A stretch of 14,703 bases of DNA, from positions 1 to 14,703 of the forward strand of contig JAYSRE010000030.1 in NCBI GenBank assembly GCA_043721235.1. Direction: 5' to 3'. Below are positions 7,145-14,420 of this stretch, in pieces. The stretch's first letter is position 1. The number at the start of each line of letters is the position of its first letter. Under the pieces are notes generated by a model. That model made no database searches, was not told the DNA's origin, and saw only the letters and a list, made by a program, of their open reading frames with translations. The DNA comes from JAAFIP01 sp043721235. Its GTDB lineage: Bacteria; Pseudomonadota; Gammaproteobacteria; Burkholderiales; Burkholderiaceae_C. The position numbers were made by a program, and so were the translations under genes.

Positions 7145-8110
7145 GTGCAGTGGGCTGGTTTACCTTGGCAGGTGGTGGCTGCAGCAGTGCTGCTGGCCTT
7201 GCTGGTTGACCATGTGTGGGGCGAGCCAGCTGCCGCTTGGCACCCAGTGGTCTGGATGGGGCGCGGCCTAGACTGGGCTGCAGCGCGCTTTGTGCCCACA
7301 CTTGCAACCGATGGCAAAGCCACATGCCTTAGGCACTTCGGGCTTGGGGCCTTTTACTGGCTAGCCTTGGCAGCGCTTGTATTGGCAACAGCAGGGGCAC
7401 TGGCAGCATGTGCAGCCCTGTTGCCAGCATGGTGCGCCGCCATGGTGCTGGCACTGCTGCTAAAACCCCTGCTGGCTTGGCGTATGCTGCGCGAGGAGGT
7501 GGTGGCTGTAGAAGTTGCGTTGGCACACTCGCTGGACGCAGGCCGGGCGCAACTGGCCCGGCTGGTGAGCCGCGATATCAGCCAACTGACGGCCGCGCAG
7601 GTGCGCGAGAGTGCCATAGAAACCTTGGCCGAAAATTTGAACGATTCTGTGGTGGCACCGATTTTTTGGTTTGTGCTGCTAGGCCTGCCCGGCGCGGCGC
7701 TGTACCGCTTTGCCAACACTGCCGACGCTATGTGGGGCTACCCCGGCATGCGCGGCGGGCGCTACTGGCAATGGGCAGGCAAGTGGGCTGCACGCGCTGA
7801 CGATGTGCTATCGTGGCTGCCGGCGCGGGCTACCGCAGTGCTGCTTTTGCTGTGGCAACCTCGCCTTGCAGTGCAATTGCCCGCTCAAGCAGCGCGCACG
7901 CCATCGCCCAACAGTGGCTGGCCTATGGCGGCCATGGCGCTGGCGCTGGATGTGCGGCTGGGCAAACCCGGTGTGTATGTGTTGCACTCCACGGGCCGCG
8001 AGGTGGTGTCTAGCGATGTGGCTTTAGCAGTTAAATTAGCATCAAATACGGTTATCGCCCAAGGAATTGCTGCACAAGCAGCTATATATTTAATAGCGTA
8101 TTGCAGTTAA
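7145..8110 (+). CDS. cbiB: Adenosylcobinamide-phosphate synthase (CbiB)
   Basis: About 321 residues of polytopic membrane protein that joins aminopropanol phosphate to adenosylcobyric acid. Landmarks: 'LLALLVDHVWGEPAAAWHPVVWMGR' at the N-terminus (given as the family's first-helix motif), 'ESAIETLAENLNDSVVAPIF', 'NTADAMWGY', 'WAARADDVLSWLPAR' and 'GREVVSSDVALAVKLAS'. The frame is open from 7031, overlapping cobO, with possible starts at TTG 7031, ATG 7091 and GTG 7145. I chose GTG 7145: it places the first helix about 14 residues in, as in relatives, and GGGA (7133-7136) is eight bases before it; nothing recognisable precedes 7091. The last 25 or so residues are encoded by a dispersed repeat (see 8027-8097). 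Sometimes named cobD in the Pseudomonas scheme. Confidence 0.92.
   Translation: MQWAGLPWQVVAAAVLLALLVDHVWGEPAAAWHPVVWMGRGLDWAAARFVPTLATDGKATCLRHFGLGAFYWLALAALVLATAGALAACAALLPAWCAAMVLALLLKPLLAWRMLREEVVAVEVALAHSLDAGRAQLARLVSRDISQLTAAQVRESAIETLAENLNDSVVAPIFWFVLLGLPGAALYRFANTADAMWGYPGMRGGRYWQWAGKWAARADDVLSWLPARATAVLLLLWQPRLAVQLPAQAARTPSPNSGWPMAAMALALDVRLGKPGVYVLHSTGREVVSSDVALAVKLASNTVIAQGIAAQAAIYLIAYCS
8027..8097 (+). repeat. Dispersed short repeat, copy B, forming the 3' end of cbiB
   Basis: The segment 8058-8097 matches 3432-3471 in cobU at 34 of 40 positions. Both copies have the same orientation and the same reading frame; here it encodes the end of CbiB, 'IAQGIAAQAAIYLIA', followed a few codons later by the stop at 8108-8110. 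The inner block AGCTATATATTTAATAGC is nearly self-complementary (GCTAT/ATAGC). AT content rises sharply against the preceding cbiB sequence. The left limit is uncertain. Confidence 0.65.
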
Positions 8111-8128
8111 TTTTATGCAATTTACTTC

Positions 8129-9148
8129 ATGGGTTTAGTCATGCAAACTTTGCAAAGCGCCGTGCATGGCGGCCCCGATGCACTGGGCGCTGCACGGTTT
8201 GATTTTTCTACCAATGTCAATGCTTGCGGCCCTTGCCCGCAAGCGCTGCAAGCTGTGCAATCTGCCGACCCTGCGCATTACCCTGACCCTGCTTACACGC
8301 AACTGCGCGCCCAGCTTGCACAATTGCATGGCGTAGCGCCTGCCAGAGTGTTGCTGGCCGCCAGCGCCAGTGAGTTTATTTTTCGCACCACTGCCTGGGC
8401 TGTGCAGCAGGGCTTTACCGCTGCGCTGGTGCCTGCGCACAGCTACGGTGACTACGCCCGCGCTGCCCAGGCGCTAGGCCTGGAGCAGGCGGTGCAAACA
8501 GGGCACGAAGGGCAGGCCAATGCCAATACATTGGCCTGGGCATGTGACCCGTCTAGCCCCTTGGGGCAGGCGTTTCACGGCATAGGCGCACTGCTAAGTA
8601 GCGGTGCCACCGTGGTACTGGACCGAGCCTACGCGCCGCTGTGTTTACACTGCGCGCCTGGCATCAGCGTGCAGCAGCAAATCCAAAACCATGACGAGAT
8701 TTGGCAGCTATGGACACCTAACAAAGCCCTAGGCATGACAGGCGTGCGTGCTGCGTACGCCATAGCACCTGCGCATGCAGCGGTGCAAAGCGCCCAGTTG
8801 GAAGCGCTGTGCCCGTCTTGGCCATTAGGCGCGCATGGCGTGGCGATGTTGACTGTATGGGTGCAGCCCGAAGTTCAGCAGTGGTTAACCCATAGCCTCG
8901 TTACTTTACGCACCTGGAAGCGCCGCCAACTTGCGCTGTGCGCTGCGCTGGGCTGGACCTGCTTGCCCAGCGAAGCGAACTTTTTTTGTGTGCAAGCCCA
9001 GCAGCCTTTGCCTGCACATGCTTTGCGTGCATACGGTATCAAGCTGCGCGACTGTACCTCGTTTGGCCTGCCGCAGCACTGGCGCTTGAGTGTGCAGCCG
9101 CCTGCAGCACAAGATGCATTGGCATTTGCGATCAAGGAGATGGCATGA
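8129..9148 (+). CDS. cobD: PLP-dependent threonine-phosphate decarboxylase-like protein (CobD/CobC)
   Basis: 339 residues of the class I/II aminotransferase fold. In this pathway the family makes (R)-1-amino-2-propanol phosphate from threonine phosphate, the substrate of CbiB encoded just upstream. Visible motifs: 'FDFSTNVNACGPCPQAL' at the N-terminus, 'HYPDPAYTQLRAQLA', 'VVLDRAYAPL' containing the Asp that pairs with the PLP ring nitrogen, the PLP Lys at about residue 199 in 'TPNKALGMTGVRAAYA', and the C-terminal 'LRDCTSFGLPQHWRLSV' with the carboxylate-binding Arg. The usual NPNNPTG loop reads 'CDPSSPLGQ'. ATG 8129 is taken as the start; ATG 8141 is possible and neither has a good Shine-Dalgarno sequence. 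Automatic pipelines may call it histidinol-phosphate aminotransferase, but context argues for CobD. The stop overlaps the cobQ ATG (ATGA). Confidence 0.9.
   Translation: MGLVMQTLQSAVHGGPDALGAARFDFSTNVNACGPCPQALQAVQSADPAHYPDPAYTQLRAQLAQLHGVAPARVLLAASASEFIFRTTAWAVQQGFTAALVPAHSYGDYARAAQALGLEQAVQTGHEGQANANTLAWACDPSSPLGQAFHGIGALLSSGATVVLDRAYAPLCLHCAPGISVQQQIQNHDEIWQLWTPNKALGMTGVRAAYAIAPAHAAVQSAQLEALCPSWPLGAHGVAMLTVWVQPEVQQWLTHSLVTLRTWKRRQLALCAALGWTCLPSEANFFCVQAQQPLPAHALRAYGIKLRDCTSFGLPQHWRLSVQPPAAQDALAFAIKEMA
9134..9140 (+). promoter_or_regulatory. Strong Shine-Dalgarno site fixing the cobQ start
   Basis: AAGGAGA at 9134-9140 lies four to five bases before the ATG at 9145 and is the best ribosome site in the window. 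It settles the cobQ start against an open frame that extends back to 8938 inside cobD, and the chosen ATG also gives the ATGA overlap. Confidence 0.85.
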
Positions 9149-10728
9149 ACACTAAGACACCACCCAGTTTGCCGGCACCCAAACTGGCCCTGTGCGTCAT
9201 GGTCTTGGGTACCACCAGTGGCGCAGGTAAAAGCTGGCTGGCCACCGCCCTGTGCCGCTGGTATGCGCAGCGTGGCTACAAAGTAGCACCGTTTAAAGCG
9301 CAAAACATGAGCAACAACGCGCGTGTTGTAGAAAGCTACGCAAGCGTAGTAGGTAACTACGCAAGCGCCGTGGTTGGTGCGCAACCTGCGGCAGAAGGCG
9401 GGGGCGAGACCCCAGGTGCAGGTGGTGAAATCGGCAGTGCCCAGTATTTTCAAGCGCTAGCCGCACGTGCCGTACCCAGCGTGCGCATGAACCCCGTGCT
9501 GCTCAAACCCGAGGCCGACACCCACAGTCAAGTGGTGCTGATGGGCCAGGTTAGCCAGGTACTGACTGCCATGCCCTGGCGCAGCCGCAGCGAGTGCATG
9601 TGGCCTACCATCGCTCAAGCGCTGGACGATTTGCGCGCAGACAACGACATCGTCATCATCGAAGGCGCAGGCTCGCCCGCAGAGATTAACCTGCACAGCA
9701 GCGACATTGTCAACATGCGCGTAGCCCGGCATGCGCAGGCGCGCTGCTTGCTGGTGACCGACATTGACCGGGGCGGGGCCTTTGCGCATTTGTATGGTAC
9801 TTGGGCTCTGCTGGCGCCTGATGAGCAGGCGTTAATCAAAGGATTTGTACTGAACAAATTTCGTGGTGATGCAGCTTTGTTGGCCCCTGCACCGCAAATG
9901 TTGCAAGACCTTACCGGCATTCCCGTAGTGGCCACGCTGCCCATGTGGCGCGCGCACGGCTTGCCCGAGGAAGATGGCGTGTTCGATGACCGCTCCACCG
10001 CCAGCGGCCAAGTGCACTGCACCATCGCAGTGGTAGCCTATCCGCGCATCAGTAATTTAGATGAGTTTCAAACACTGAAAAATATTCAAGGTGTGCGCTT
10101 GGTCTGGGCACGCACCCCAGCCGACGTGAAAGATGCCGACTGGATTATTTTGCCCGGCTCCAAGCATACCAGTGGCGATCTTGCGTGGCTGCGCGCGCAG
10201 GGGCTAGACGCTGCGGTGGCCCAGCACGCTGCACAAGGCAAGCGCGTGCTGGGTATTTGCGGTGGCCTGCAAATGCTAGGCGAGGCACTGATTGACATGC
10301 ACGGGGTGGAGCACGCTATCTCAGGCAACGCACCGGGGCTGGGCTTGCTGCCGCTGGTCACGGCGTTTGAACCACAAAAAACTGTACGCCATGCACAGGT
10401 GCAGTTTGCTGCGCTGCCAGGCGTCTGGCATGCTTTATCGGGTGTAGTGTGCCAAGGTTATGAGATCCACCATGGCCAAACACAAGTGCGAACCGATATG
10501 GTTACCCGCGCTACTCCGCTTACTGCGGCATTACCCAACAACCTAGGCTGGTGCAACGCCAGCGGCAACGTGCTGGGTGTGTACGTACACGGCATGTTTG
10601 AAAACGCCGCCGTGCTGCAGGCACTGTTTGGTGCCCAGGCGCAGACCTTAGAGGCTGTGTTTGACGGGCTGGCCAATTTTATTGAAATGCATTTCGCGCA
10701 CGGTACGCTGACCAGTCTGACGGATTAA
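9145..10728 (+). CDS. cobQ: Cobyric acid synthase (CobQ/CbiP)
   Basis: 527 residues. It amidates side chains b, d, e and g of adenosylcobyrinate a,c-diamide with glutamine and ATP, giving cobyric acid. N-terminal domain: P-loop 'GTTSGAGKSWLATAL', 'APFKAQNMSNNARVV', 'GEIGSAQYFQALAARA', 'MNPVLLKPEADTHSQVV', 'IIEGAGSPAEINL' and 'DIDRGGAFAHLYGT'. C-terminal amidotransferase domain: 'ILPGSKHTSGDLAWLR', the nucleophile Cys at about residue 372 in 'GICGGLQMLG', and His at about 482 in 'GVYVHGMFE'. Residues of about 63-93, between 'NNARVV' and 'GEIGSAQ', are an extra glycine/alanine-rich stretch where relatives usually have only a few residues; it begins with a 21-base tandem repeat. All catalytic motifs are intact. 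The start is fixed by AAGGAGA at 9134. It is the last gene of the B12 operon. Confidence 0.95.
   Translation: MNTKTPPSLPAPKLALCVMVLGTTSGAGKSWLATALCRWYAQRGYKVAPFKAQNMSNNARVVESYASVVGNYASAVVGAQPAAEGGGETPGAGGEIGSAQYFQALAARAVPSVRMNPVLLKPEADTHSQVVLMGQVSQVLTAMPWRSRSECMWPTIAQALDDLRADNDIVIIEGAGSPAEINLHSSDIVNMRVARHAQARCLLVTDIDRGGAFAHLYGTWALLAPDEQALIKGFVLNKFRGDAALLAPAPQMLQDLTGIPVVATLPMWRAHGLPEEDGVFDDRSTASGQVHCTIAVVAYPRISNLDEFQTLKNIQGVRLVWARTPADVKDADWIILPGSKHTSGDLAWLRAQGLDAAVAQHAAQGKRVLGICGGLQMLGEALIDMHGVEHAISGNAPGLGLLPLVTAFEPQKTVRHAQVQFAALPGVWHALSGVVCQGYEIHHGQTQVRTDMVTRATPLTAALPNNLGWCNASGNVLGVYVHGMFENAAVLQALFGAQAQTLEAVFDGLANFIEMHFAHGTLTSLTD
9336..9367 (+). repeat. Tandem repeat and small palindrome within cobQ
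   Basis: CTACGCAAGCG occurs at 9336-9346 and again at 9357-9367, a period of 21 bases or seven codons, giving 'YASVVGN' then 'YASAVVG'. The first copy is also a perfect inverted repeat, CTACGC-AA-GCGTAG (9336-9349). The repeat opens the in-frame insertion described for CobQ. Confidence 0.75.
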
Positions 10729-10770
10729 GCTGAGGGCTAGATTTGGATTCAATGCTCAAGGCCCGACATA

Positions 10771-10797
10771 AAAAAACGGGAGCCTAGGCTTCCGTTT
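10771..10797 (-). terminator. Rho-independent terminator of the DUF6502/DUF5666 operon, possibly bidirectional
   Basis: AAACGGGAGCC (10774-10784) pairs with GGCTTCCGTTT (10787-10797) over 11 bp with one G-T wobble and a minimal TA loop. On the - strand the stem is followed by an uninterrupted run of T (the A-run at 10770-10776), ideal for ending the operon whose last stop is at 10822. On the + strand only GGTTTCT follows, so termination after cobQ, 45 bp upstream, would be weaker. The 93-bp gap between the convergent genes holds nothing else that I recognise. Confidence 0.85.
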
Positions 10798-10821
10798 GGT
10801 TTCTGCGCAACGGCCTATCGC

Positions 10822-12174
10822 TTAGTCTTCAAACTTGATGCGTGTAGCTTGCACGGTTGTGCCGCCACCTGCTGCCTGGCCTTTCACTTCAACCTCAACG
10901 CCGTTAACCAAACTTGCAGACGATCCGCGCTGAAAACTCACATTGCCGGTGTAAATGACTGTCAACCCACGCAGGGTAAACGTTTGTGTGGTGGTGTTCA
11001 GTGCCGATATTTTCCCATGCAATTCAATCACATTGCCATCGTCTGTAGAGCGCTCACGGCCTTCGGTTTTAACAGATACAGCTACCAGTTTTCCGTCCAC
11101 TACAGTGCCTTTAACTTCTACTCGCACACCCAGTGCCAGTGTTGCCGTACCCTGCCGAAAACTGGCATTGGTGGCATCGACCACCAAGCCGTTCACGCTG
11201 AAAGCGGTGGCTGAGGTGAACGCGGTGATTACGCCCTCCACCTCTGCTTTGACACGCTCTTGCATCAGCTTTTTCGCAGGGTTGATGCGCGTGACTGTCC
11301 AAGTGCCTGTTGTGGCTTGCACACGGGTCAAACGCACTTTTACAGTTAGGCCATTGACCAAGGCAACACGCATTTTATCGGCCGCGGTATTGGCGTAACT
11401 GAAATTCTCGGCCCCAATTTTGAAGCTCTTAGAAGCTGTATCTAAGCTGCTGACATTACCGGTAATTTTGTAAACCGTGGTGTTGTTTTCTTTGCTGATG
11501 CGGGTGGCAATCATGCGGTTAAGTGCGGGCGCTAGATGGCCATGCACTTCCAGCACATTGCCCGTTGCAATGCTGCTAAAACCAGTTGGTAAAGACAGTG
11601 GGTCAAACACAGTCCATGCGCCTATTTCTACGGTTTGCCCTAAGATTACCAACGTGTGGCTGCTAGCGGCAGTGGTAGAGGTGGTAGAGCTGCCGGCGGC
11701 AACTGTAGCTGTTGCTGTAACCGTAGCTGCGCCATCTATGCTTTGCACAGGGCCTTTGAGTTGGCTGCCAAAACTGACGATACTGGCAGTACCTGTTCCT
11801 GCGGCCGTGCCCGTATTGGTCACGCTAGAGCCTGTGACGGTTACCACCATGCCCAAGCGCAAATCGTCTTTGTTGCGCAAAGGATTGTCTTCATCCTCAG
11901 CGTCTTCAATCTTGGCTTTAGAGTCATCAAACCGTACACTATTGACAATAATTGAGCCAAATCCGCTGATGACTCCCTCGCTTACCAGTTCTGAGTTCGC
12001 TGCACTTGCAGCGGGGGCGGCCAAGCCTGTGTCAGTGCTACCACCTACGCCACCTCCACCACCGCAGGCGGTAAAGACTAAGGCCGCAATAAGACTTGCA
12101 CCTGCTGCGCAACTGCGCGAGTGCGCCAGGATGTCCGTAAGGGGCTGAAAAAATGTGAGGAGTTTCATAGTCAT
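10822..12174 (-). CDS. DUF5666 domain protein, predicted lipoprotein (second copy in operon)
   Basis: 450 residues, function unknown. The N-terminus has a basic-free but hydrophobic stretch 'GASLIAALVFTACGGGGG' with a lipobox-like end at Cys37 and a glycine-rich linker, so I expect a lipid-anchored exported protein. The rest is a string of similar beta-rich units of about 60-75 residues, each built around 'G.I......FTV.G..V......F..G....L..GV.VEVKG'. The clearest are at 310-368 and 383-449, which fits DUF5666. It is collinear with the neighbouring gene at 12241-13449, with extra Thr/Ala/Gly-rich low-complexity inserts at about 115-132 and 148-172. The start is ATG 12174 or ATG 12168; the purine run AAAGAAAGA just before suits the second slightly better. 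It ends 25 bp before the terminator. Confidence 0.85.
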   Translation of the reverse strand: MTMKLLTFFQPLTDILAHSRSCAAGASLIAALVFTACGGGGGVGGSTDTGLAAPAASAANSELVSEGVISGFGSIIVNSVRFDDSKAKIEDAEDEDNPLRNKDDLRLGMVVTVTGSSVTNTGTAAGTGTASIVSFGSQLKGPVQSIDGAATVTATATVAAGSSTTSTTAASSHTLVILGQTVEIGAWTVFDPLSLPTGFSSIATGNVLEVHGHLAPALNRMIATRISKENNTTVYKITGNVSSLDTASKSFKIGAENFSYANTAADKMRVALVNGLTVKVRLTRVQATTGTWTVTRINPAKKLMQERVKAEVEGVITAFTSATAFSVNGLVVDATNASFRQGTATLALGVRVEVKGTVVDGKLVAVSVKTEGRERSTDDGNVIELHGKISALNTTTQTFTLRGLTVIYTGNVSFQRGSSASLVNGVEVEVKGQAAGGGTTVQATRIKFED

Positions 12175-12240
12175 CTTTCTTTACAAGTAATGCCCGTGAA
12201 GAGCGGTGTGGAAGGTAGTGGAAGTTAAAAATTTGGTCGA

Positions 12241-13449
12241 CTATTTGAGAAATTTAATGTTGTTAGCTTTTACTGTGGACGTGCCAGCAATCAGATTGCC
12301 CTCGACCTCGACCGCAACACCAGTAGCCAAGCTAGCTTCGGTGCCTTTTTCGTACTCGACGGGTGGGCTGTAGTTCACGCTTACACCGCGCACAGTAAAA
12401 GTTTTACTCACGGTATTTAGATCGGACACCGTACCTTTGAGCTCAATGTCTTTGCTGCCCCTTGACTCGGCTTTAACCTCTGTGGCGGTCAAAATACCGT
12501 CTAACAATTTGCCCTTGGCTTTAATGCGCATGCCGCTGGTGATCGTGATGTTGCCATTAAGGAAGCTGGCATTGCGCGTGTCTACCAAAATATTAGACAC
12601 ACTGAACTGCGTGGCCGAGTTAACTTGGGTAACCAAGCCTTCTATTTCTGCGCGCTCTTGTGACGCAGAAGAGCGCTCTTGCGTACTGAAGGCTGCTACC
12701 ACCCAAGGCTCAGTGCCCGTAGGTGCACGTGGTTGCAAGCGCAGTTTTACCAAGTTGCCGTTGGCAATAGACTCTAAATTAGCCTCGGCGTAGCTGAATT
12801 TCTCGTTGCCGATCATGAACGTTTTGGCGCTAACCTGCTGGTTTTGGACCAAGCCACTGATTTTGTATTTGCTAACGCTAGTTTTACGCTCAACCAGTGT
12901 GGCCTGTAGTTGGTTAGTGGCAGCGTTTAAAAAGCCGTGTACTTCGACCACATCGTTGCTTAATATGCTGGCCAAGCCTTGTGCCAAACTGGCATCCAGC
13001 ACGGTGCTGTTGTCGAGGTAGACGGTCTGGCCCATCACGGTGAATGTCTTGCTGCCCAAGCTGACTGTTTTGACCGGACCTAGCAATGCGCTGTCATATC
13101 GTATAACGCTTGCGCTTGCGCTGTTATTGCTATCTACATTGCCGTCTACAGCCACCACCATGCCCAGCTTGAGGTCACTGCGGCTGCGTAGTCCTTCTTC
13201 ATCGCGGACTACGGCTAGACCGTCGTCGTAGCGTAAGCCGTTCACAATCACTGAACCAAAACCTGTGATGGTGCCTTCGCTGTAGGCCGTTACGCTGAAT
13301 GCTCCAGTGCCACCCGAGCCAACGCCAGCGCTGTTGGAGCCACCACCACAGGCTGCTATTACTATGACAGCGCCCAGCATTGCGCCAAGTAAAAGAGTCT
13401 TGTAGTGCATTTTTAAAAGGTGCAACAAAGGGCTGTGGTGCGTGCGCAT
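12241..13449 (-). CDS. DUF5666 domain protein, predicted lipoprotein (first copy in operon)
   Basis: 402 residues, function unknown. 'LLLGAMLGAVIVIAACGGGS' ends in a good lipobox (IAAC, Cys34 by this numbering) and leads into a Gly/Ser linker. After it come the DUF5666 units: 'GTITGFGSVIVNGLRYDD', 'LKLGMVVAVDG', 'NDVVEVHGFLNA', 'AEIEGLVTQVNSATQFSVSN' and 'IELKGTVSDLNTVSKTFTVRG'. These line up along their length with the gene at 10822-12174, so the pair arose by tandem duplication. ATG 13449 lies four bases after the stop of the DUF6502 gene, which favours coupled translation. An ATG at 13410 ('MHYKTLLLG') would give a more standard lipoprotein signal; I cannot decide between them. A 66-bp gap without clear signals separates it from the next gene. 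Confidence 0.85.
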   Translation of the reverse strand: MRTHHSPLLHLLKMHYKTLLLGAMLGAVIVIAACGGGSNSAGVGSGGTGAFSVTAYSEGTITGFGSVIVNGLRYDDGLAVVRDEEGLRSRSDLKLGMVVAVDGNVDSNNSASASVIRYDSALLGPVKTVSLGSKTFTVMGQTVYLDNSTVLDASLAQGLASILSNDVVEVHGFLNAATNQLQATLVERKTSVSKYKISGLVQNQQVSAKTFMIGNEKFSYAEANLESIANGNLVKLRLQPRAPTGTEPWVVAAFSTQERSSASQERAEIEGLVTQVNSATQFSVSNILVDTRNASFLNGNITITSGMRIKAKGKLLDGILTATEVKAESRGSKDIELKGTVSDLNTVSKTFTVRGVSVNYSPPVEYEKGTEASLATGVAVEVEGNLIAGTSTVKANNIKFLK

Positions 13450-13453
13450 AGTG

Positions 13454-14398
13454 CTAATTGAGAGTTTTGGAATTTTGGGGAGCGACAGATGGGGGGGCGT
13501 CTTTTTTTGCTACCAGTGTGAAGCGCCGCGTGGTGCCTTCCATGGGCTGCGACCAGGTGTACAGGCCTATGCGCACGCGCTGGTTTTGGATGCGGCCAGA
13601 GAGTTTGTCGTCAGCTATTAACTGCTCCAATTTAGGAACTAGGCTGGTGAGCATCAGCTTCCACTGTGCTGCCATCATGTCGCGAAAAGACTGCAGCGAC
13701 TGCACCGACACATCGTCAGCAAAAATAGCCTGCTCCATGTGCTCTTTGCCGTTGCCCAGCACGTTGGCCGATGCTGCACGCAAATGGTCGCCCACGTTGT
13801 CGGCTAAAAATGCCGTCATGCGCGCCCAGTCGCCGCGCGGCACAAAGGCGGCTTTGGTTAGCAGCACCTTGTCTGATTCGGTGTCCCACAGCGCTAAACC
13901 CAAGCGGCACAGTTCGTCTAGCAGGCTGCGCGGGTGCACGTCTTGGGTTATTGACTGCGCCAAACGCTCAAAGCTGGGTGCTTCGCCCCAACGTGGCAAG
14001 GCCATAGGCTGGCCATCTGCATCGCGCAGCGCAGGGTCGCTTACCCACCGGGTAAACAGCTCGGTGGCAGAGCTGGGACGCGTCTTGCGGCCAGTTTTGG
14101 CAGGTCTTGAGTTGTTGCAGTCTGTCTGCAACTGAATGCGTGCCACTTCGCGACGAGTCAGGCCTGTACTAGCGCTGATCCGGCTGTGCAAGCGCTGCGT
14201 GGGCTGCGCCCCCAAGCTGTCTACAGCGGAGGCTACAAACGCCATCCTTAGGCGCTCCTCCATCAACTGAATCCCCATTCCCTTTGACAAACATAGGTCG
14301 GCCAAAGGGCGCAGTATTTTGTCCAGCGCGCTTTGCAGCAAAGCCTGTTCCTGGCTCAGCGCGTCATAGTCAACAAGGGATTCTTCAGGGGTGTTCAT
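13454..14398 (-). CDS. DUF6502 family protein, possible DNA-binding regulator
   Basis: 314 residues, cytosolic, no signal peptide or membrane segment. The sequence resembles the DUF6502 family, whose members I recall beside DUF5666 genes in betaproteobacteria. Residues of about 69-92 ('QRLHSRISASTGLTRREVAR') look like a helix-turn-helix: a short helix, a turn at 'STGL' and a recognition helix 'TRREVARIQLQ'. This is followed by a basic linker 'RPAKTGRKTRPSSA' and a C-terminal part of helices ('DDVSVQSLQSFRDMMAAQW', 'LVPKLEQLI') and a final beta-rich tail. It is first in the operon, downstream of a promoter with a perfect inverted repeat, which would fit autoregulation. The regulatory role is inference; no DNA-binding assay or close characterised relative is known to me. 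Confidence 0.8.
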   Translation of the reverse strand: MNTPEESLVDYDALSQEQALLQSALDKILRPLADLCLSKGMGIQLMEERLRMAFVASAVDSLGAQPTQRLHSRISASTGLTRREVARIQLQTDCNNSRPAKTGRKTRPSSATELFTRWVSDPALRDADGQPMALPRWGEAPSFERLAQSITQDVHPRSLLDELCRLGLALWDTESDKVLLTKAAFVPRGDWARMTAFLADNVGDHLRAASANVLGNGKEHMEQAIFADDVSVQSLQSFRDMMAAQWKLMLTSLVPKLEQLIADDKLSGRIQNQRVRIGLYTWSQPMEGTTRRFTLVAKKDAPPSVAPQNSKTLN

Positions 14399-14420
14399 AA
14401 ATTATTAATCCGTAGCGGCG

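Noticed and set aside
8938..9144. 69-residue N-terminal extension of CobQ in the same frame
   Set aside because: The extension is cobD sequence in another frame; the strong AAGGAGA site and ATGA overlap fix the start at 9145.
11477..12148. 223-codon open frame on the + strand across the DUF5666 gene
   Set aside because: It is antisense to a gene with lipoprotein signal and DUF5666 repeats; the translated protein is low-complexity and unlike anything I know.
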